Shown here piece by piece: positions 13,101 to 28,100 of a stretch of DNA of 64,000 nucleotides (position 1 is the stretch's first letter; each line of letters opens with the position of its first letter). The notes under the pieces are model-generated. The model was not told where the DNA came from. It searched no databases and saw only the letters and a program-made list of their open reading frames with translations. The stretch is from Whitmania pigra (Eukaryota; Annelida; Clitellata; Hirudinida; Haemopidae). The stretch covers positions 754,501-818,500 of the forward strand of contig JAJTWR010000263.1 in the NCBI GenBank assembly GCA_021613335.1, in the 5' to 3' direction. Both the position numbers and the translations under genes were made by a program.

Positions 13101-16100
13101 ATTATTATTATAAACCTGCCAAACATTGATTCTACTTATTTCTTACATTCAGTTGGATCCAAATGGCCTGGTAGCACTCCTTACCTCAACAACAGATGGA
13201 ACTTCCTCCAGGCAGAGGATGTACTCTCTCAGAGCGAATCTTCTGGCAGCGTGTCGGCAACTGCCAAGCCGCTCAAGGGCGGAGGGTCGCTCAAGTGCTC
13301 TAACAGGCGAAGGATCTACGCTCGAATCGTCCAGCAGAAGCTCAACTATCCTCTCAAATTTGTCCATCAGAAGAAACACCTGTGGAAAAACGACATCGTG
13401 TCCGGCTACCACTTCGGCAAGCCGTCCAACGGGGTTGCCCAGGAATCCATGAAAAAAACGAAACTGTCGGCCTTTTTCAAGGCCATGATGTCGGTCAAGG
13501 GTGCCAAAGTCATGCCCTCGAAATCGTCCTTCTCCCTGGTCGATTCGGAAGACGAGAACTCGACCACGCTCAATAGCAGTCTCGGCAACAACAACAGCAT
13601 CTCCGATTTCTCGGGAACCAGCGGAGCGAAACTGAATCAGAAGTCCGGCAGCTTCAAGAAGCTTCTCGGAGGAGCAGGAAAGAAGGAGGGTGGAAGTGCA
13701 ATAATTGTGGATGGATGGGATTTGCAGGAGTGGGATCCAGTCTCCTTGGTCTCCAGAAGCACCTGCCTGAACCTGGTCAGGGGATTGTACAACCTCATCC
13801 TGTCTCTGGATCTGACATGCCATGTGGATCTTTTCATTGTTGCTTGCAAGGTGGCTGAGCAGCTGATTTTATTAATTTAATTATTTCACATTTTTGTGCT
13901 TCAAAGTAGATTACTATTCACATCTACATGTAATGATTTTGAGGGACTTGTACAACTAATCATACAAATAAATATAATAATAATAATAATGATAATAATA
14001 ATAATAATAATAATAATAATATAGTCTGAGGCATTTATGAATTGGTTTAAATTAAACTCACAGTTTGCCGATAATGCATTATTTAATCATCCAGGTTCTC
14101 ACACGCATAATGACAAGCAGCAAGCCGACAATACAACTCTCGGAGGTGATGACGATGCAGGATATCGAGAAGCTGCTGATCCTGGCCTGCGGAGGAGAGT
14201 ACAACAGTGGACAAAAACTTTGGGGAGGAGCATGGACCTCTCACATCATCATCTGCTTCCTCCAAGACATTCTCGAAGGTAGGCAGATCTTCCATTGTAA
14301 TGAAACACACAGTAATGACAATGAGATTGTTGCCTAATTACATTTCCTTATAATTACTTTGAAACCTGTTGGTAAAAATTAATTATATTAAATGACATTA
14401 TTCGCAATTATATGATTGCACATGTAGTAATTATAAGCTATAAAATTATTGTAATTGTAATGATTGTAATGGCAGCCGAGAGGCTAGGACAGCATCAACT
14501 GGACGTGAACAACTCGAACGATTGTCAGGCATCGTCTTCGACAAACAGTGCATCACAACTCGCATTCAACTCCTCCGTGCAGAACGCCATGCAGTGTGAC
14601 ACTAGTGATGAAGAAGACGAGGACGAAGATGACATCACTCTGGCTAACAACTCGGCAGGTGGGGGGGATGGATTTTTTTTCTTCTAAAATTTATACGAAT
14701 AATAAGTGAAAAGTCAATGATAGTATAAATTAATTTTATTTAAATAGTTATTTTGACAAAATTTTTTGAGGTATAACGTATTTTTGTTATTAAAGATGTT
14801 ATTGAGCCTATTGTTATTGATTACAAATAATAGAATTACATTACAAATCGATGTAATGTATTAATGCAAATCTGTTAAAGTCAGCTCAGCTCTTAAGATG
14901 CAATAAAAACGATTTCCTAATACTTGTCCTCAGTACCCGACCTGATGGCCGATTGCAAGTTCGATGAGGAGATGTCCATGTTGGTGGATGCCCTTGTGCA
15001 TGATGAGGAGGTCTCAAATCCACTCAAAGCAGGCATCGAGGAAGCACTGAGGTTCGTATATATGATACGATCTCGATATTTTTTACTATAAAGAATATAG
15101 ATCCTTACAACTGTTATAACTGGGTTATCATTTCGTGATGATACTTTTAATAGGAGTTAAAATTTTCTGAGATGCTGGAACGATCATGATGACGATAAAT
15201 TGGTTTTGGATTTTCTAGCGAAGAGCAAGTTGACTCGGCAAAGCAAGACTGGTTCGACATGAAATCCTTGTATGCAGCCACAGAGGGTCTTGATGCTTAT
15301 GGTTTCTGGAATTATATCAGGTGGGCTCCTTATGTCTTATTAATGGCGCAATTATCTTCTACTTCAACTCTTAAATGCTCGAACGTAGATTTTAAAAAAT
15401 GAATGCTCATTTGGATGTTTCCATCTTGTGAGTTTACAACTGGTTAGTTAAACTGGTGTGTTTATTAAAATCAATCATTTTGATCCAGTGATAAGGAAGG
15501 AAAGTTATCAAAAGCTGACTGGAAGGACATTGACTCTTTTGACTCCAACGAGAATCTCAACGAATCTGCCACCACTTGGAAATTCCAAAGGTATTCACAG
15601 ATAAATTGTACTTAGTATAGTGATTATTCCATTCAATTCTGAATGTTTAGAGCTTATTATTGCAGTTAGACATGATAAATAATGTGAAGTCATTGATATT
15701 TTCCATAAACCAGCAATGCTCTGCCCCCTCCAATTCTGTCCCAAGAACTTCCTCTGCTCCACTACCAGCAGAAACATCACCAGGCATCTAACAACAACAA
15801 CAATAACAACAAGTTCAGCAACAACAACAATGCATCGATGTCTTTCAACAAATCAACATTCCAGTCTAAACTTCCGGTACCCTTCTTCGGCGTGTCGCTC
15901 TCCAATGCCAACAAGTCTTCTCAATCTTCTCTATTTCACCAATTCCACTACCAGCCCTTCAAACCTCTTCCCCCCACGGACTACTCCTTGTCCCAGGCCG
16001 TCTCTCTGGCCACGGACTTGAGGCTCGAACAGGGCCTTGAGCTGACGGCCGAGTTGAAACTCAAAGTGAGTTGTTGATCTATTGTTGGTGACTTTAAATG

Positions 16101-19100
16101 AGATGCAAATAATATGATTTGTTGTCAGACCATGCTGGCTTTGGAGAATAATGTCATGCAGAGCTGCCTCTTACAACCTCTACACTCGAGTCCTCCAGAA
16201 ATGAAGAAGCAGTCGGCAGTCAGGGAGGGCCACGCTCGAAATCTTTTGGATCCGTGTCAGGTTAGTTTAACCATCACCGTTTAAGATTTCTTGTCGTCCA
16301 TGATGCAACTTTGTTCATGAGCACGTGTAGTTTTACATTGACATCCTCATTTTTAACATCTCTTTTCCGTAACAACTGTTGTTGTTTCCAATTGCAGACG
16401 TGTCCTTCCATGGACATGCTCTCCGTCAGCTTCAGCAACCTCTTCAAGAACCTCTCGATGAACCGCATCAACCTCGAGGACCTTCTTGACCTCTGGCTGA
16501 CCTTGAACGACTCCCTCCCGACGGTCACCACTTCTGAACCCGAGCCGTTGCTGGAAGGGGTTGGGTCCAACTTTGTGCCCATAGATAACGACGCCGTGAG
16601 TAGCCTCGTGCAGTACGTTGCTCAGTCGACATCTCTCAACGACAGGACTTGGACACTGCTCTTCAAATGTCTGACTCAAGTTGAAGCATTCAGAGAATAC
16701 TTCAGGTTTAATGTTTTAGGTTTAATAGTTCAGATTATTTAAGATTATTCTTATCTCATGTTCTCCTTGACTTTTATGGGCTTAAAAATATGAACTTTTG
16801 CTTTCAGTAAGAGCAACTTATTCTAGTAGAAATTATTGACAATAATTATTTAAATAAAACTAATTACTAATTAATGCCAAATTTTCCAGTAAGAATTTTA
16901 ATTCGGAGAACCTGGAATCAAACCTGCTTGAGGATCCAAACTTCTCTGTCATCCTCCAGAAATTTCTTTCCGGTTCCAGCAGGTCTCGCTACCCGGGATC
17001 CATGGATTGCAAGGTATTTTTCGCATTTGTGTCGTCAGACTTGACATTTTAGAAGTTCACGAGATATTAATGGTTTTCTTAATCAATTAATGGCATTACG
17101 AGCTCATGCTGTCATTGTAGATAAAGCAAAAGTTAGCCGAGATTGTTGTTACATTTTTCTATGAACAATTCCAGGTTGGGCCTCTACTGGTGAATGCTTT
17201 CCATGAGTTCATTCGCAGTCCTTCCCTCAATCAGAATAGGCAGAAAGGGAAGTTGCAGGACATTCTGCTGTCCATCATCTCCACTTTTTCAGCACAAGGG
17301 TCTGTTTTGGGATTCACATTATTGTTGTTTTTGTGTTGCTTCTGCATTACGTTTATCTTGATTACATTATGTGGTTACCATACTTTACAACATTTATGGT
17401 AAAAGTTTATATTTTGCTTAATTCTAAAACAAATCTTACTGGTTTAAAGGGTTTGGTGATTGCAAGCAGTGGTATAGATTATAATATTTAAATAGTTATA
17501 TAATATTGATAAATGTGAAACAAATTGTCTTTAAATGTTGCAATAATGATGGTTGTTGTAATTGTAATTGTGCTTCATTCATATAACGTCATATGCATAG
17601 CATCAGAGGCGCTCCTTGAAACTATTTATATAGCACTCCTTCCCAAGGGCGCTTGTGGCAGTGCAGGCTGGGTTTTGAACACGACCACATACAACACTGT
17701 TGCCGTTACTTCCGTATTAATCTATTCGGCCAACCTGCACGTCTTGTTGCTGCAGCATTTGGACTAAGTTACACGTTCATATTTATTGGCAACTAAAATG
17801 ACATTAATATGATACAATAGCGGACCATTCTATTCCTGCAATGGACCATTGGATGCCCAAACGGTGTTGGTGGACAGCTTGGCTGACATGGTGGATTCAA
17901 TCAGAGCTGAGCCCGTCAGAGTGGGCCTCAATGACATGTCCAGATCCAATGACAGTGGTCGGCATTTCTTAATTTTTATCATTCTGAACGATCATCGTTC
18001 TTTTGTTCTGATGATCTTTTTTATTGCAATTAATTCATGGCAATATCAGTATAGCAAGTAAATGTCAATAAATTTTGGATGAAATTTTTCTTCTGCAGCT
18101 GAAAGAGAGGATGGCTGCCTGGATTTGCAGGTCTGCCTACGAGTCATTGCCAATGTCAGTTCCCTTGTGCTGCTCCATATGTCCTCCATAGAACCTGTGC
18201 TCTGCCAAAGTTCATCTGAGGCTTTCTTCATCAATCCAAGGTTTTGTGCTTAATTAGCATTTTAGTTGAACAAGTTCCAGTTCTCACTGATTAAGTCATT
18301 TTGTACTTTCGATTAATTAATCGATGATAAGTTTATATCGAATGATGAACTCACGTAGGATCTGCTTCACCGGCTTGTACCAAATGGCACAGAAGAACGG
18401 AGACCACAAGAACTCGTCGTCTTCAAGATTCACAAGTTCATGCAGAGATTCTCTCCTCCTCAGCCTCCTCAAGCTCGTCGATCAACTCCTCAGACTTCCC
18501 CTCCCTCCTGCCTACCCAACATCTAACCACCGATCAAACATGTCCGAGCAGTACCAGCTCTCAGAGAAGCAGATGTTGAGTGACTTGATGGTCGAGTTCA
18601 TGGAATTGACTTCCACTTCGAGAACGGACGTTATGAAGGTCGAGACGGTCATTTCAGACGGAGGATCTTCTTGTTTCAATCCCGAAGCGGGAATGACGGA
18701 CGAGCAGAAGGCCTCCGTCGACCGACATTCCCTGCCCGAACCTCTGCCTCAGTCGTCTAGTTCCGGACGAAGCTCTTCTTCCTGCCAGTACACTTGTTCG
18801 CACAGGAACTTCTTCGATTTGATTGGTGGATCGAAGGGCAACGAGATGCACGGAATGTTCGGAAGAAGCAAAATGGTGGCTGACGTTGTTCTGAGTAAAC
18901 TCGACATCATGTTCGATCTCTACTCGTCATTATCGCTCTGCTCGAGAGATGTTCTTGCCTCGTTTAAAAAAGATGTGAGTTTCTTGAATTACACTTTTAC
19001 ACGTTTACTGATTAAGTTATTACCAATTACTGATATTAATGTATTGATGCATCACAGGAAACATACAATGGAGAGAACCCATTCTCTGTGGGGGATGGAG

Positions 19101-22100
19101 TCTTTAAAGTACTGTGCACTTTAAATGCCAAGGCCACCGGCATCGAGCTCGTGGTGGAACCTCTCTACAAGTTCTTGGCCGGCACGATCGGATCGCCCTC
19201 CAGACTTTCTGCCCCGATGATGTCGGAATGTCGATCCCTCTCAGAACCTCTTCTTCTGTTCACCATGAAAGTCTTGGACTGCTTTCCTGCACTCGTTGTG
19301 TTTGCTGAACTTGGTCTGTGGTTCCTTTTCCTGGTCGTTCAATTTTATTATCTTTTATGAATTTAGACCTTGACGAAGTATAGGAAACGTGGAATGTGAT
19401 AAAATTTCTATGTTTATAAAAGTGTGCATTTTTATTTATCAATTTCATATAAGAATTTATATCCTGTAATTTTTATCTTTCATTGTATTTGCCATCGTAT
19501 ATCGTATAGAGACATTGCATTCAACATCGATCAATAGACAATCAAATTAAGTTAAAGCTTAAGGTTGAAGCATGAATGAAAGCATCATTAGTTATAATTT
19601 AAGTCCAAATTTTCAATGCATTCCCTTAGGTGGCATCGAGATGGTCTGTTCAAACCTGGTGAAGTCCAACGAGCAGGCCATCAGCATCGAACCGTCCCTC
19701 ATCTCCACCATGATGCAGTACTTTGGCAACTCGAAAGTCCTCAACTCGGGAAGTCTCAGAATCTTTTGGGATCGCAATTCGGATGGACTTCAAAACTTCG
19801 CTCCCATTGGTTAGCTTTGTTTTTCGTCAACGGAGGAGATAAATATTGTGATAAACATTTACGTCGTGTGTGCTTGTGATATTGCACGGTTGGTGTTTTT
19901 AGTTTAAATTTTAATAATTTTATTCAGTTTTTCTTGTCCCTTCGTTGATCGCGTTATTACTGGAATGTTGCTACTTTCAGGAACAATTTCATCGAGCAGT
20001 CAGGTTGCGAGCCCCTCCAGTGTGTTGATTCAGAACACTCCCCCACCACGGAGAGCCAGGTCTGCTGCCTGGTCGTACCACTTCTACCCCGAGGAGAAGT
20101 GGGTGGACCTGACCATAACATTACCCTTTGCCATCCTTCTCAAGGAAGTCATCATCGTGCCTCACTTCAGCTCCTTGGACAGTAAGTTGTAATCGATTAT
20201 TTAATAGATAAATTCAATTGTCTTCAAATAATACGTGTATTTCTTAAATGGTTAAATGCATCAAATTTGTTTGCATGCATTACAGCCTGCCCGAGTGCCA
20301 TCATCATTGAATCGAGTCGCGATGGTTACTCTCCGTCCCTGCCACTCTGCTCGCCCATCTGCACCTCTGGTCTCACCAGCATCAGGTGATTCTCATTCAT
20401 TACCTTTTTAATCGTTCATTTTTTTAATTAACGTGCAATCCCGATTTTAAAGATGCATCATTTTTTATTGTCGATGTTTTTTAACACAGGGTCAAGCTGC
20501 CATCGCCTAAGATCTCAACGGTGGTAACGATTCGCTTTCACAAGCCCCAGGACTCCACCATCCTCGGTCTGACCCAGATCATGCTGATGGGGACGTTGGC
20601 ACTGGGGCCCGACATGAAAATACCATTGGAATCTCTCAAGAGTTATGCTTCAAGGAATGCAGAGGATAACGTGCTTAAACCAAAGTGAGTTGTCCACGTA
20701 TTTGTTATGCCACGATGTCGAATGTTGAGGAAAGTTGTAGTTATTATTATTATTATATTATTATTATTATTATTATTATTATTTGTGGTTAGTAATAGAT
20801 AAAGTTTTAAAAATTACATTTCCTCCATATTGTCAACCATTATTATGTCATGACGGATTCTAATTTCCTCTGAGTAAAACATGACAAATATTCCTATATT
20901 TGCACCCATTTTCCATGCAGCTCGGAATGGTTACGTCTGTTCCACCATTGCTTGGTGAAGGGGGACAATGAACCCTTCCATTCGAGGGTCATCCTGGCTG
21001 CCTCGTCAGTCCCCAATTTCCTCAAAGTGTGCGTCTCCCTCCTGCTCATTTCGCCTCTCCCCGAAGTGGAAAAAGTTTTGCTGCTTGTTGGTCGTCAGAC
21101 GGTCGAGGCCAGTCTCCAACTCATCGACATCATCCTCGGAGGTTGCGGAATGACTCTCGACTACATGGATGGTGAGGTTCTCAGTGATGGCGATAATGAT
21201 GGACATTGTTGTTGTGAGATAGGAACATTGAGATAAGAATATTGGCATTTGATTAGCATGTCATATTCCTGTAATCATCCATCTTTTAATTGTTACTTAA
21301 TTTAATTAATCAATTTTTAACAGATAACAAGGAGGAAGTTTCTGGAACAGATGGCAAAACCTCTGGCAGTGACCATGAATCATACACTGGCATCCTGTAC
21401 AATCTGTGTACTTTCCAGGACGCTGCATCTCTTACCAGGTAGGTCTCACTAGTTTCTCACAGAAGCACTAAAGGAATTAAGATTAAGTTTAAGATTCAAG
21501 TCATGAAGATGAACAAGTTGATAGTCAGAATGAAATTGTTAATTGCTAAAATTAGTGTAAAGTTACATTGGCATGCTTTTCTAATCGTAGGGTCTCGGCT
21601 TTGTTGGAGTGGCTCTCCAAATGTGCCAAGTGGGCCATAGAGAGGAGGCAGAACTTTTCCGAGTCGGTGAGGGACTCCGCGGGGCAGGTGGTGGAATCTT
21701 ACCTGCAGGCGACCAACGGACCGTCGGTGAAGAACATCCTGTGCATATCTGCCATCTTGTGGGAAATGAAGAAAAAATGCAACTTGAAGGATGCCATTAA
21801 TAGGGATTTTGTTGGGTAAGTGTACAATCTCTTTTAATGTCATTTTAGTTAGTGATGATTTAATGTTCAGAAATATTCACAGATGAACTGAACTAAACAC
21901 CATGACTTTATTTTCCAGCCTCATGTACAACTGGTCCTGTTCTTATTCTGCCAAAAACTCTCTCAAGGAAGCCGTCGACAATGTCATCTGCGCTGCCTGC
22001 TACGTCCGACCGGATCTCTTTCCTTACCTCGTCGAGCATATGGATCTCTTCAGCCAACAGACGGACGACAGCAAGTCGACGCAAGATGGCAACTACAATT

Positions 22101-25100
22101 CCTTCTTCTCCAACGACGCTCCCGTCACCGACGACATCAAGGCAGACCACAGAGGAGCGCCCGACAGGGGGCAGTCTCCCTTGATCGGAAGACTGAGCTT
22201 AAATTCCTGGAAGCTTTCCACCCTTGCGACAGTGTCCAGGGCATCGAAGTCCCTGAAATACCTCGAGAAGATTGGCTTCTTTTCGGCCATCTGCAAACTC
22301 CTCCATGACTTCTTCGCAAGGGATCCTGTCAGGAAAACATTGCCACATGCATCTTCTTCATGGAATGGAAACCCACTGAAATCACCACCTCCTGGTAAGA
22401 TTGTTAAGGAACATCACATTGAACGAATGCATTTCTAATAATTTAGTAAATTTAGTGATGTTTATTTATTGGTTAGCATTAGTAATAATAACAAGTCAAC
22501 ACATAATAATTAACATTATAACATTTTTCATTTGTGATGGATTTGTATTAAATTTAATCAATAAGTTTTTTATTATTAAGTTCTGGGCCGTCCAGTGATT
22601 GTTCAGGAATTCATTGTTTAATTTAATTAATTAAAGGTTTTTATCACATTGCTATTATGAAATATTTTCAATGATTATTTTCTTACTTCCAACGTTATTC
22701 TTGTGTCATTCTTACGTGCGGTGTCATCCTCGCAGGTGATCAGATCACCGTGGACCTCATAACCACACTGTTGGACTTCCTCGCCGAAGTGAGTCAAGAA
22801 AGTTACGTCAAGGACCTGTTGAACGATCCTCAGAACAGGTCCTTCTGGTCTCCTTTGCTTGGGAGTCTGTGCTCTCGACCCTCTGCCATGTTCCCGGAGG
22901 TGGCTGTTTTATTTTTGTTTGAGTTTTTTTTTCAACTTGAGAGACTTAGGAGTCTCAAGAATGAGAATAATAATTTCATTGACATTGTAATTATATTTTG
23001 AACTTTGTATTCAAATTTAATAAATATTCTATCATGCAGAGCGTTCACTTGCACAAGTGGAACCTTCCGATACTGGAGAGTTGTGCCATAAAATTCATCA
23101 CAAACCTCATTTCGTGCCACGGTCCGAACCAGCAAGAATTCAGTCGCACCCTCTACGACACCATCAAGACCACTGCCCTTCCTACTTCGTGTCAGTTGAT
23201 ATTTTGATGATTTAAAACAAAACGTTTTAACTTTGGAAAGAGGATTATGTTCTCGTAATGGTGTTTGCAATGTTATCATTTTAGATGTGTGGTTGTAGTA
23301 CTTTTAAAGCATCTATTAGCATTAAAACTGCCACATTCGTGTCTGATATGGATGAAGAATTTGGTGTTACATTATGTCTACAATTATTATTATATCAAAT
23401 TAATTTGTCAGCTGTTATTATTATTATTATTATTATTTTATTCATTGGTCAACTGTTTCAAATTTATTTCAAAGCCTTTTCCTCTCCCTTGCCCGGCTTC
23501 CTGAGGCGTCTGCTGTTGCAAGTGATCCTGGAAGATGAGAAGTTGGTGATGTATGTCCACTCCAAGGACCTCCCCCTGTCCAAGGAATCCTCCATCCACA
23601 GCCACCTCAGGCATCCTCGCTTTGGTGCCGGTCACTACCACAGAACCATGGTCACCAGCATCCAGTCAACGTTGACAGACGTCGTCAACTCATTATCGAG
23701 TAATAAGTTTTTCATTTTATCTTAGCGTCGGTTATTTGTTGTTAGTATTATTGATTTTTATTATTATAATTTTATCTTAGCTATAATTATTTGTTGTTAT
23801 TATTTTTTTTTATTGTCTTATTGCTATTGCTTTAAATGGTCATTAATTAGGCACATCACTGGAGGCACAAATATCGTTTGCATTATGTGAGTCATGTCAT
23901 TTTCCTTGTTTCATTCCTTCCTCTTTTGGAATTCAGGCCACGAGAGTGCAACTCTGTCACAATTGTTAGGAACTGAACCAAACAAGGAAGTTAAAACCAA
24001 TAATGGTGAGTCATTGGTGAATTATAATATTTATGCATTTTTTATGGCATGTTATTATTCATGCAAGACAGCCAATGATTATGCGCCAGCCTGAAAGGTA
24101 GCAAAAAATAACCATTCATTCAACTTTACCATATAAAATTTTTGTATCAGTATTTATCAAATGATACCGTTGATATCATCATCATGACCTTATGCTGACT
24201 TTTGACAGGTAAAAAGTCTCCAGCTGGCCACAGCTCAACTCATCACCAGAGCAAAATCACCACCGAGAAATCGTTGGCCGTGAGTTCGAATTCTGGCGTC
24301 GGAATCACTGTTGCATTGTACCACTCCATCATGCCAGGTATTCAAAATGCAGAATAAATTTGTATAATTACATTCATTAGGAATTGCTAAATAACTTGAA
24401 GCTGCTATTAAGAAGTTCTTAAGCTGTCGTTAAGTGTGCTTGATTTGATTGCAGATCAACCCTTGCCTGGTGAACTGACTTTACCTCAACTTCAGACAAT
24501 CTTGTCTGACCTTGGTACACTGTCCAGCTCCTGCTTGATTGAACTTGACCTCAGACAATGGAAATCTAACCTCTGCCAAACTCAAAAAGGTTATTGCAGA
24601 TTTACTTTATTTTAACTTAAGTTAATTTGCTGCTTAATAATTATTTCCGAGAGTGCTTAGCTAGCAATGATTATAATACCTATAGTTTTGATTAATTATT
24701 AATTGATGTGTTTATCATTATTAAGTTATTGTTAAAGACTGGAAATATTACCAACACTTTCTTCGTACCACTTTCACAAGCACATTCATTCTAATTCTCT
24801 TCCTTTGTGCAGAATGCCAATCAGGACAGGCTCAGGCCCTCTTGAAAACCCAGTGCAATTCATCTCTGCTCCAAATCTTCTCTGGCATCGGGGGGCTCGC
24901 CTTACTGGCAGAACGATTGCCCCTCCTGTGCCCCGAATTTGTGAGGCAAACATCCAACCTCACTGACAATTCATCCTCTGCGAAGGGTCATCAAGTTTCT
25001 CCGATGAAGACCTACCAGAGTGGATTCATGCCTGTGGATTGGACAACTATGGAGGTCAATGAAGAGATTTACGAGGTTGTAATATTTTCAATGTTTATGT

Positions 25101-28100
25101 GGCTCTAAATGAAGATGGTGTTTACTGACGAACAAATGGGTTGAACTTGTGGATTTATAGGTCTCCAACTGCCCTATCATTCAGTTACCTTATCAATCAA
25201 TCATCTCATCAACCTCTTACATGTCGCAGATATTTCTCTTAGTCAACTGATAGTACATGATGACTTTTTAAATTTATTAACAAAGGATCCGGACGACACA
25301 CCTATGAGTCCCCCTTACTCTCAGTCCAAACCAGTGACCCAATCATCCTCACTTCAGCTGCAGAACACCCCCTCAATTCCACCGCACTCACTCATTGCTT
25401 TTGGCATCTTCCTGAGGCTTCCAGGCTACTCGGAGGTTCTGCTCAAGGAGAGGAAGAAGGCTCAGTACCTGCTGCGACTTGTTCTCGGGGTCACGGACGA
25501 CGGCAATGGAGGTCGTGGATCCTGTTTTTTGTGACTGAGTTCATCAAATATCTCGGCCATATTTTTTATTTTGCATTTACTTTTTATACCATTTGGTTCT
25601 GCCTCTTCGTCTGATAATATTTCTTTATTGTATTCGTTTTTCTTTTTGCAGGTCTCATATTGAACTCGTCGGTCGCAGGATCTCTTCCCTCTCTTCCTTT
25701 TCAGGTGCTTAAGCGCTTGCTCGATTCGTCACCATTGACAACGGACGACGGCATGTTGTTGCGCAGGATGTGTGTCGACATCGGAGTGCTCCATCTGATA
25801 CTGGCCTGCCTGTCGATCCTTGGACATCATGCTCCCAGGCAGCATATTCCTGGTCTATACCAAGAGGTAGGTCAGCTGATTGGCTATAATGAACAATGAT
25901 CATTATCTCACTTCTCTTGTCACTTCCTTTTTTCTTAGATACTGAAAGTGGCATCACAGTCACAGCTGTACATGTCGAACACCGGTAGCACCAACTCGGG
26001 CGCTTCCAACATTCAAATCAAGTCAGCAGAGGAGAAAGGTCAGAACTACTGGGCAAAGGGTACCGGTTTCGGAACGGGATCGACGGCCTCTAGCTGGGAT
26101 GCCGAACACGCCCTCTTGAGACAAAAGAGCGAGGAAGAACACGTGACCTGCCTCATGCAAGTGTTGGCCAGTTTTATCAACCCCAAGCAGCAGGATGCTC
26201 CTGCGATCGACAAGTCGTCGGCGAGCTCGGACGCGTCGTTCGGCTCTGCCTCTTCGTTCCCTCCATCCGTTCACAAAACTCAGAATCAAACCAATCAAGC
26301 AGGCCCATCTTTTTCTGGCAGTACCAGTGGCAGTGCTTTACCCTCTTGTCTGCCGGTGTTACTCAGTCAGTCGTGCCTCCTGCCTGCCTTGTCGTCCTAT
26401 CTGAGGAATGATTCCGGTAATTAGAAACGTTTTATTTTGCCTTGTCCGTGATGCTTTAAATATCTACTGCTTGGTCGAAACAAGAAAATTGTAATGCAAT
26501 GACTATTGAAATAAGTTGAGTGCTATATTTATTTATTTATAAGTAAGTTATTTAAAAGCAATACAATAAGAGCTCATTGAACATTTCCACTAGTGTACTT
26601 TTGTGGAAAACTTTGTTTTGAAAACAAACACTAAATTTTAAAACTTAGTTTACCAAAAAATACCGCCCAACGAAGTGCTAGCGAACATGTATAATTTCAG
26701 TTCTCGACATGGCTTGTCACGTCCCTCTCTATCGTGCCTTGCTGGAGCTCTTGCAAGCCATAGCCACTTGTCCACCACTCGTCTCGCTTCTGCTGCCCCT
26801 CCCCGAAGATGACGGAAGCTCGTCTTCCTCGTCCTCTGCCATTTCGGCACTGCTCGACAAGATGAAGAAGTGTGTGGACACTTATGCCAACAGACTCAAG
26901 TAAGTTGACATGTGCTCACCTTGTAATTAAGCATTTGAACCTGAGTGTATAATAATAATAATAATATAATAATAATAATAATACGAAAGGATTACCAAAA
27001 TGTTTTATTTCCATGCTCAGGAGCAACAAGGCTCAGCCAAAGGAAATGACTGACGACGAATCGGAGGGACTGGCACCACTCATCAGAGAGATTCAGGACA
27101 CGTCTGCAATTGTCAACTATGCTGTTGCTGAGCATCTTTCTGCTTCAGGTTATTTTTTATATTACATATCTTATTATATATTATTTTATATTGCTACATA
27201 TTATATGTTATCGTGTATCATTATTAATTAATATAAAGTAGTTATGATTATGCCCTTTTAAAGCACCATTTTAGCAATTTTGTTGTCAATCAACTCTTCA
27301 GATTATAATTAATTTATAATCATGTTTTCTAAAATGCTATCGAATTCATGGAGTGTTCAGAGATTGCTGTTGTTTTGTTAATATTTTATTTTTGTATTAC
27401 ATTTTACCCATGTTAGGTGGAGGTCGCTTAGGCAATAATCAGAACATAAATGTTTCATTTTTCCTGCTCTTCAGTGGAATTGTTTTATTAAAGGCCTGTC
27501 TCTGCAAAAGGAGAAGAAGAAAGACATGCCATCGTCATCATCACCCCTTTCGTCCTCAGGTGCCGGTGTGGGGGAGGACGGTCGGACGTTGGACGAGAAG
27601 TACATCTCTGTCATGAAACTGCTTCAGTATGGTGAGAGCTCGCGCCCATCACTGCCATTTCTCGTGATGAATATAATAGAATATTTGTATCAATTAATAA
27701 TAAATATCATTAATATTTATTTTCAAATGCCCGTTGTATCGTGCATCGTAAACACTTATCAACAGACACCTACAAGATGGTTGTGGAGGAGCAGAATTCT
27801 ATCAAACTTGCCGTTCCCCACTACTACGAAGCCAATGTCAGGGCAGCGGGCGAAGTGAACAACCCTCTGAGGGCAAGGAGGCTCGCCCAAGAGGCCGTTA
27901 CGTTGTCAACGTCGCTGCCACTCTCGTCCGATAGTAGTGTCTTTGTCAGATGCGACGAGGACAGGCTGGATGTCATGAAGGTTACTAGATATTAATTAAT
28001 TGGTTATTAATTAGTTATTTAGTCTATACTGCAAATATTAATCGTCATCAGATGGAAATGACCTGTTGTAACATGTAAAATTTGATTTGTATGTCATATT

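Noticed and set aside
13149..13823. 224-aa minus-strand ORF
   Set aside because: Antisense shadow of BIRC6 exon 29, whose plus-strand reading is conserved.
17525..17767. 80-aa ORF in BIRC6 intron 39
   Set aside because: No similarity to BIRC6 at this point, and exon 39 joins exon 40 in phase without it.
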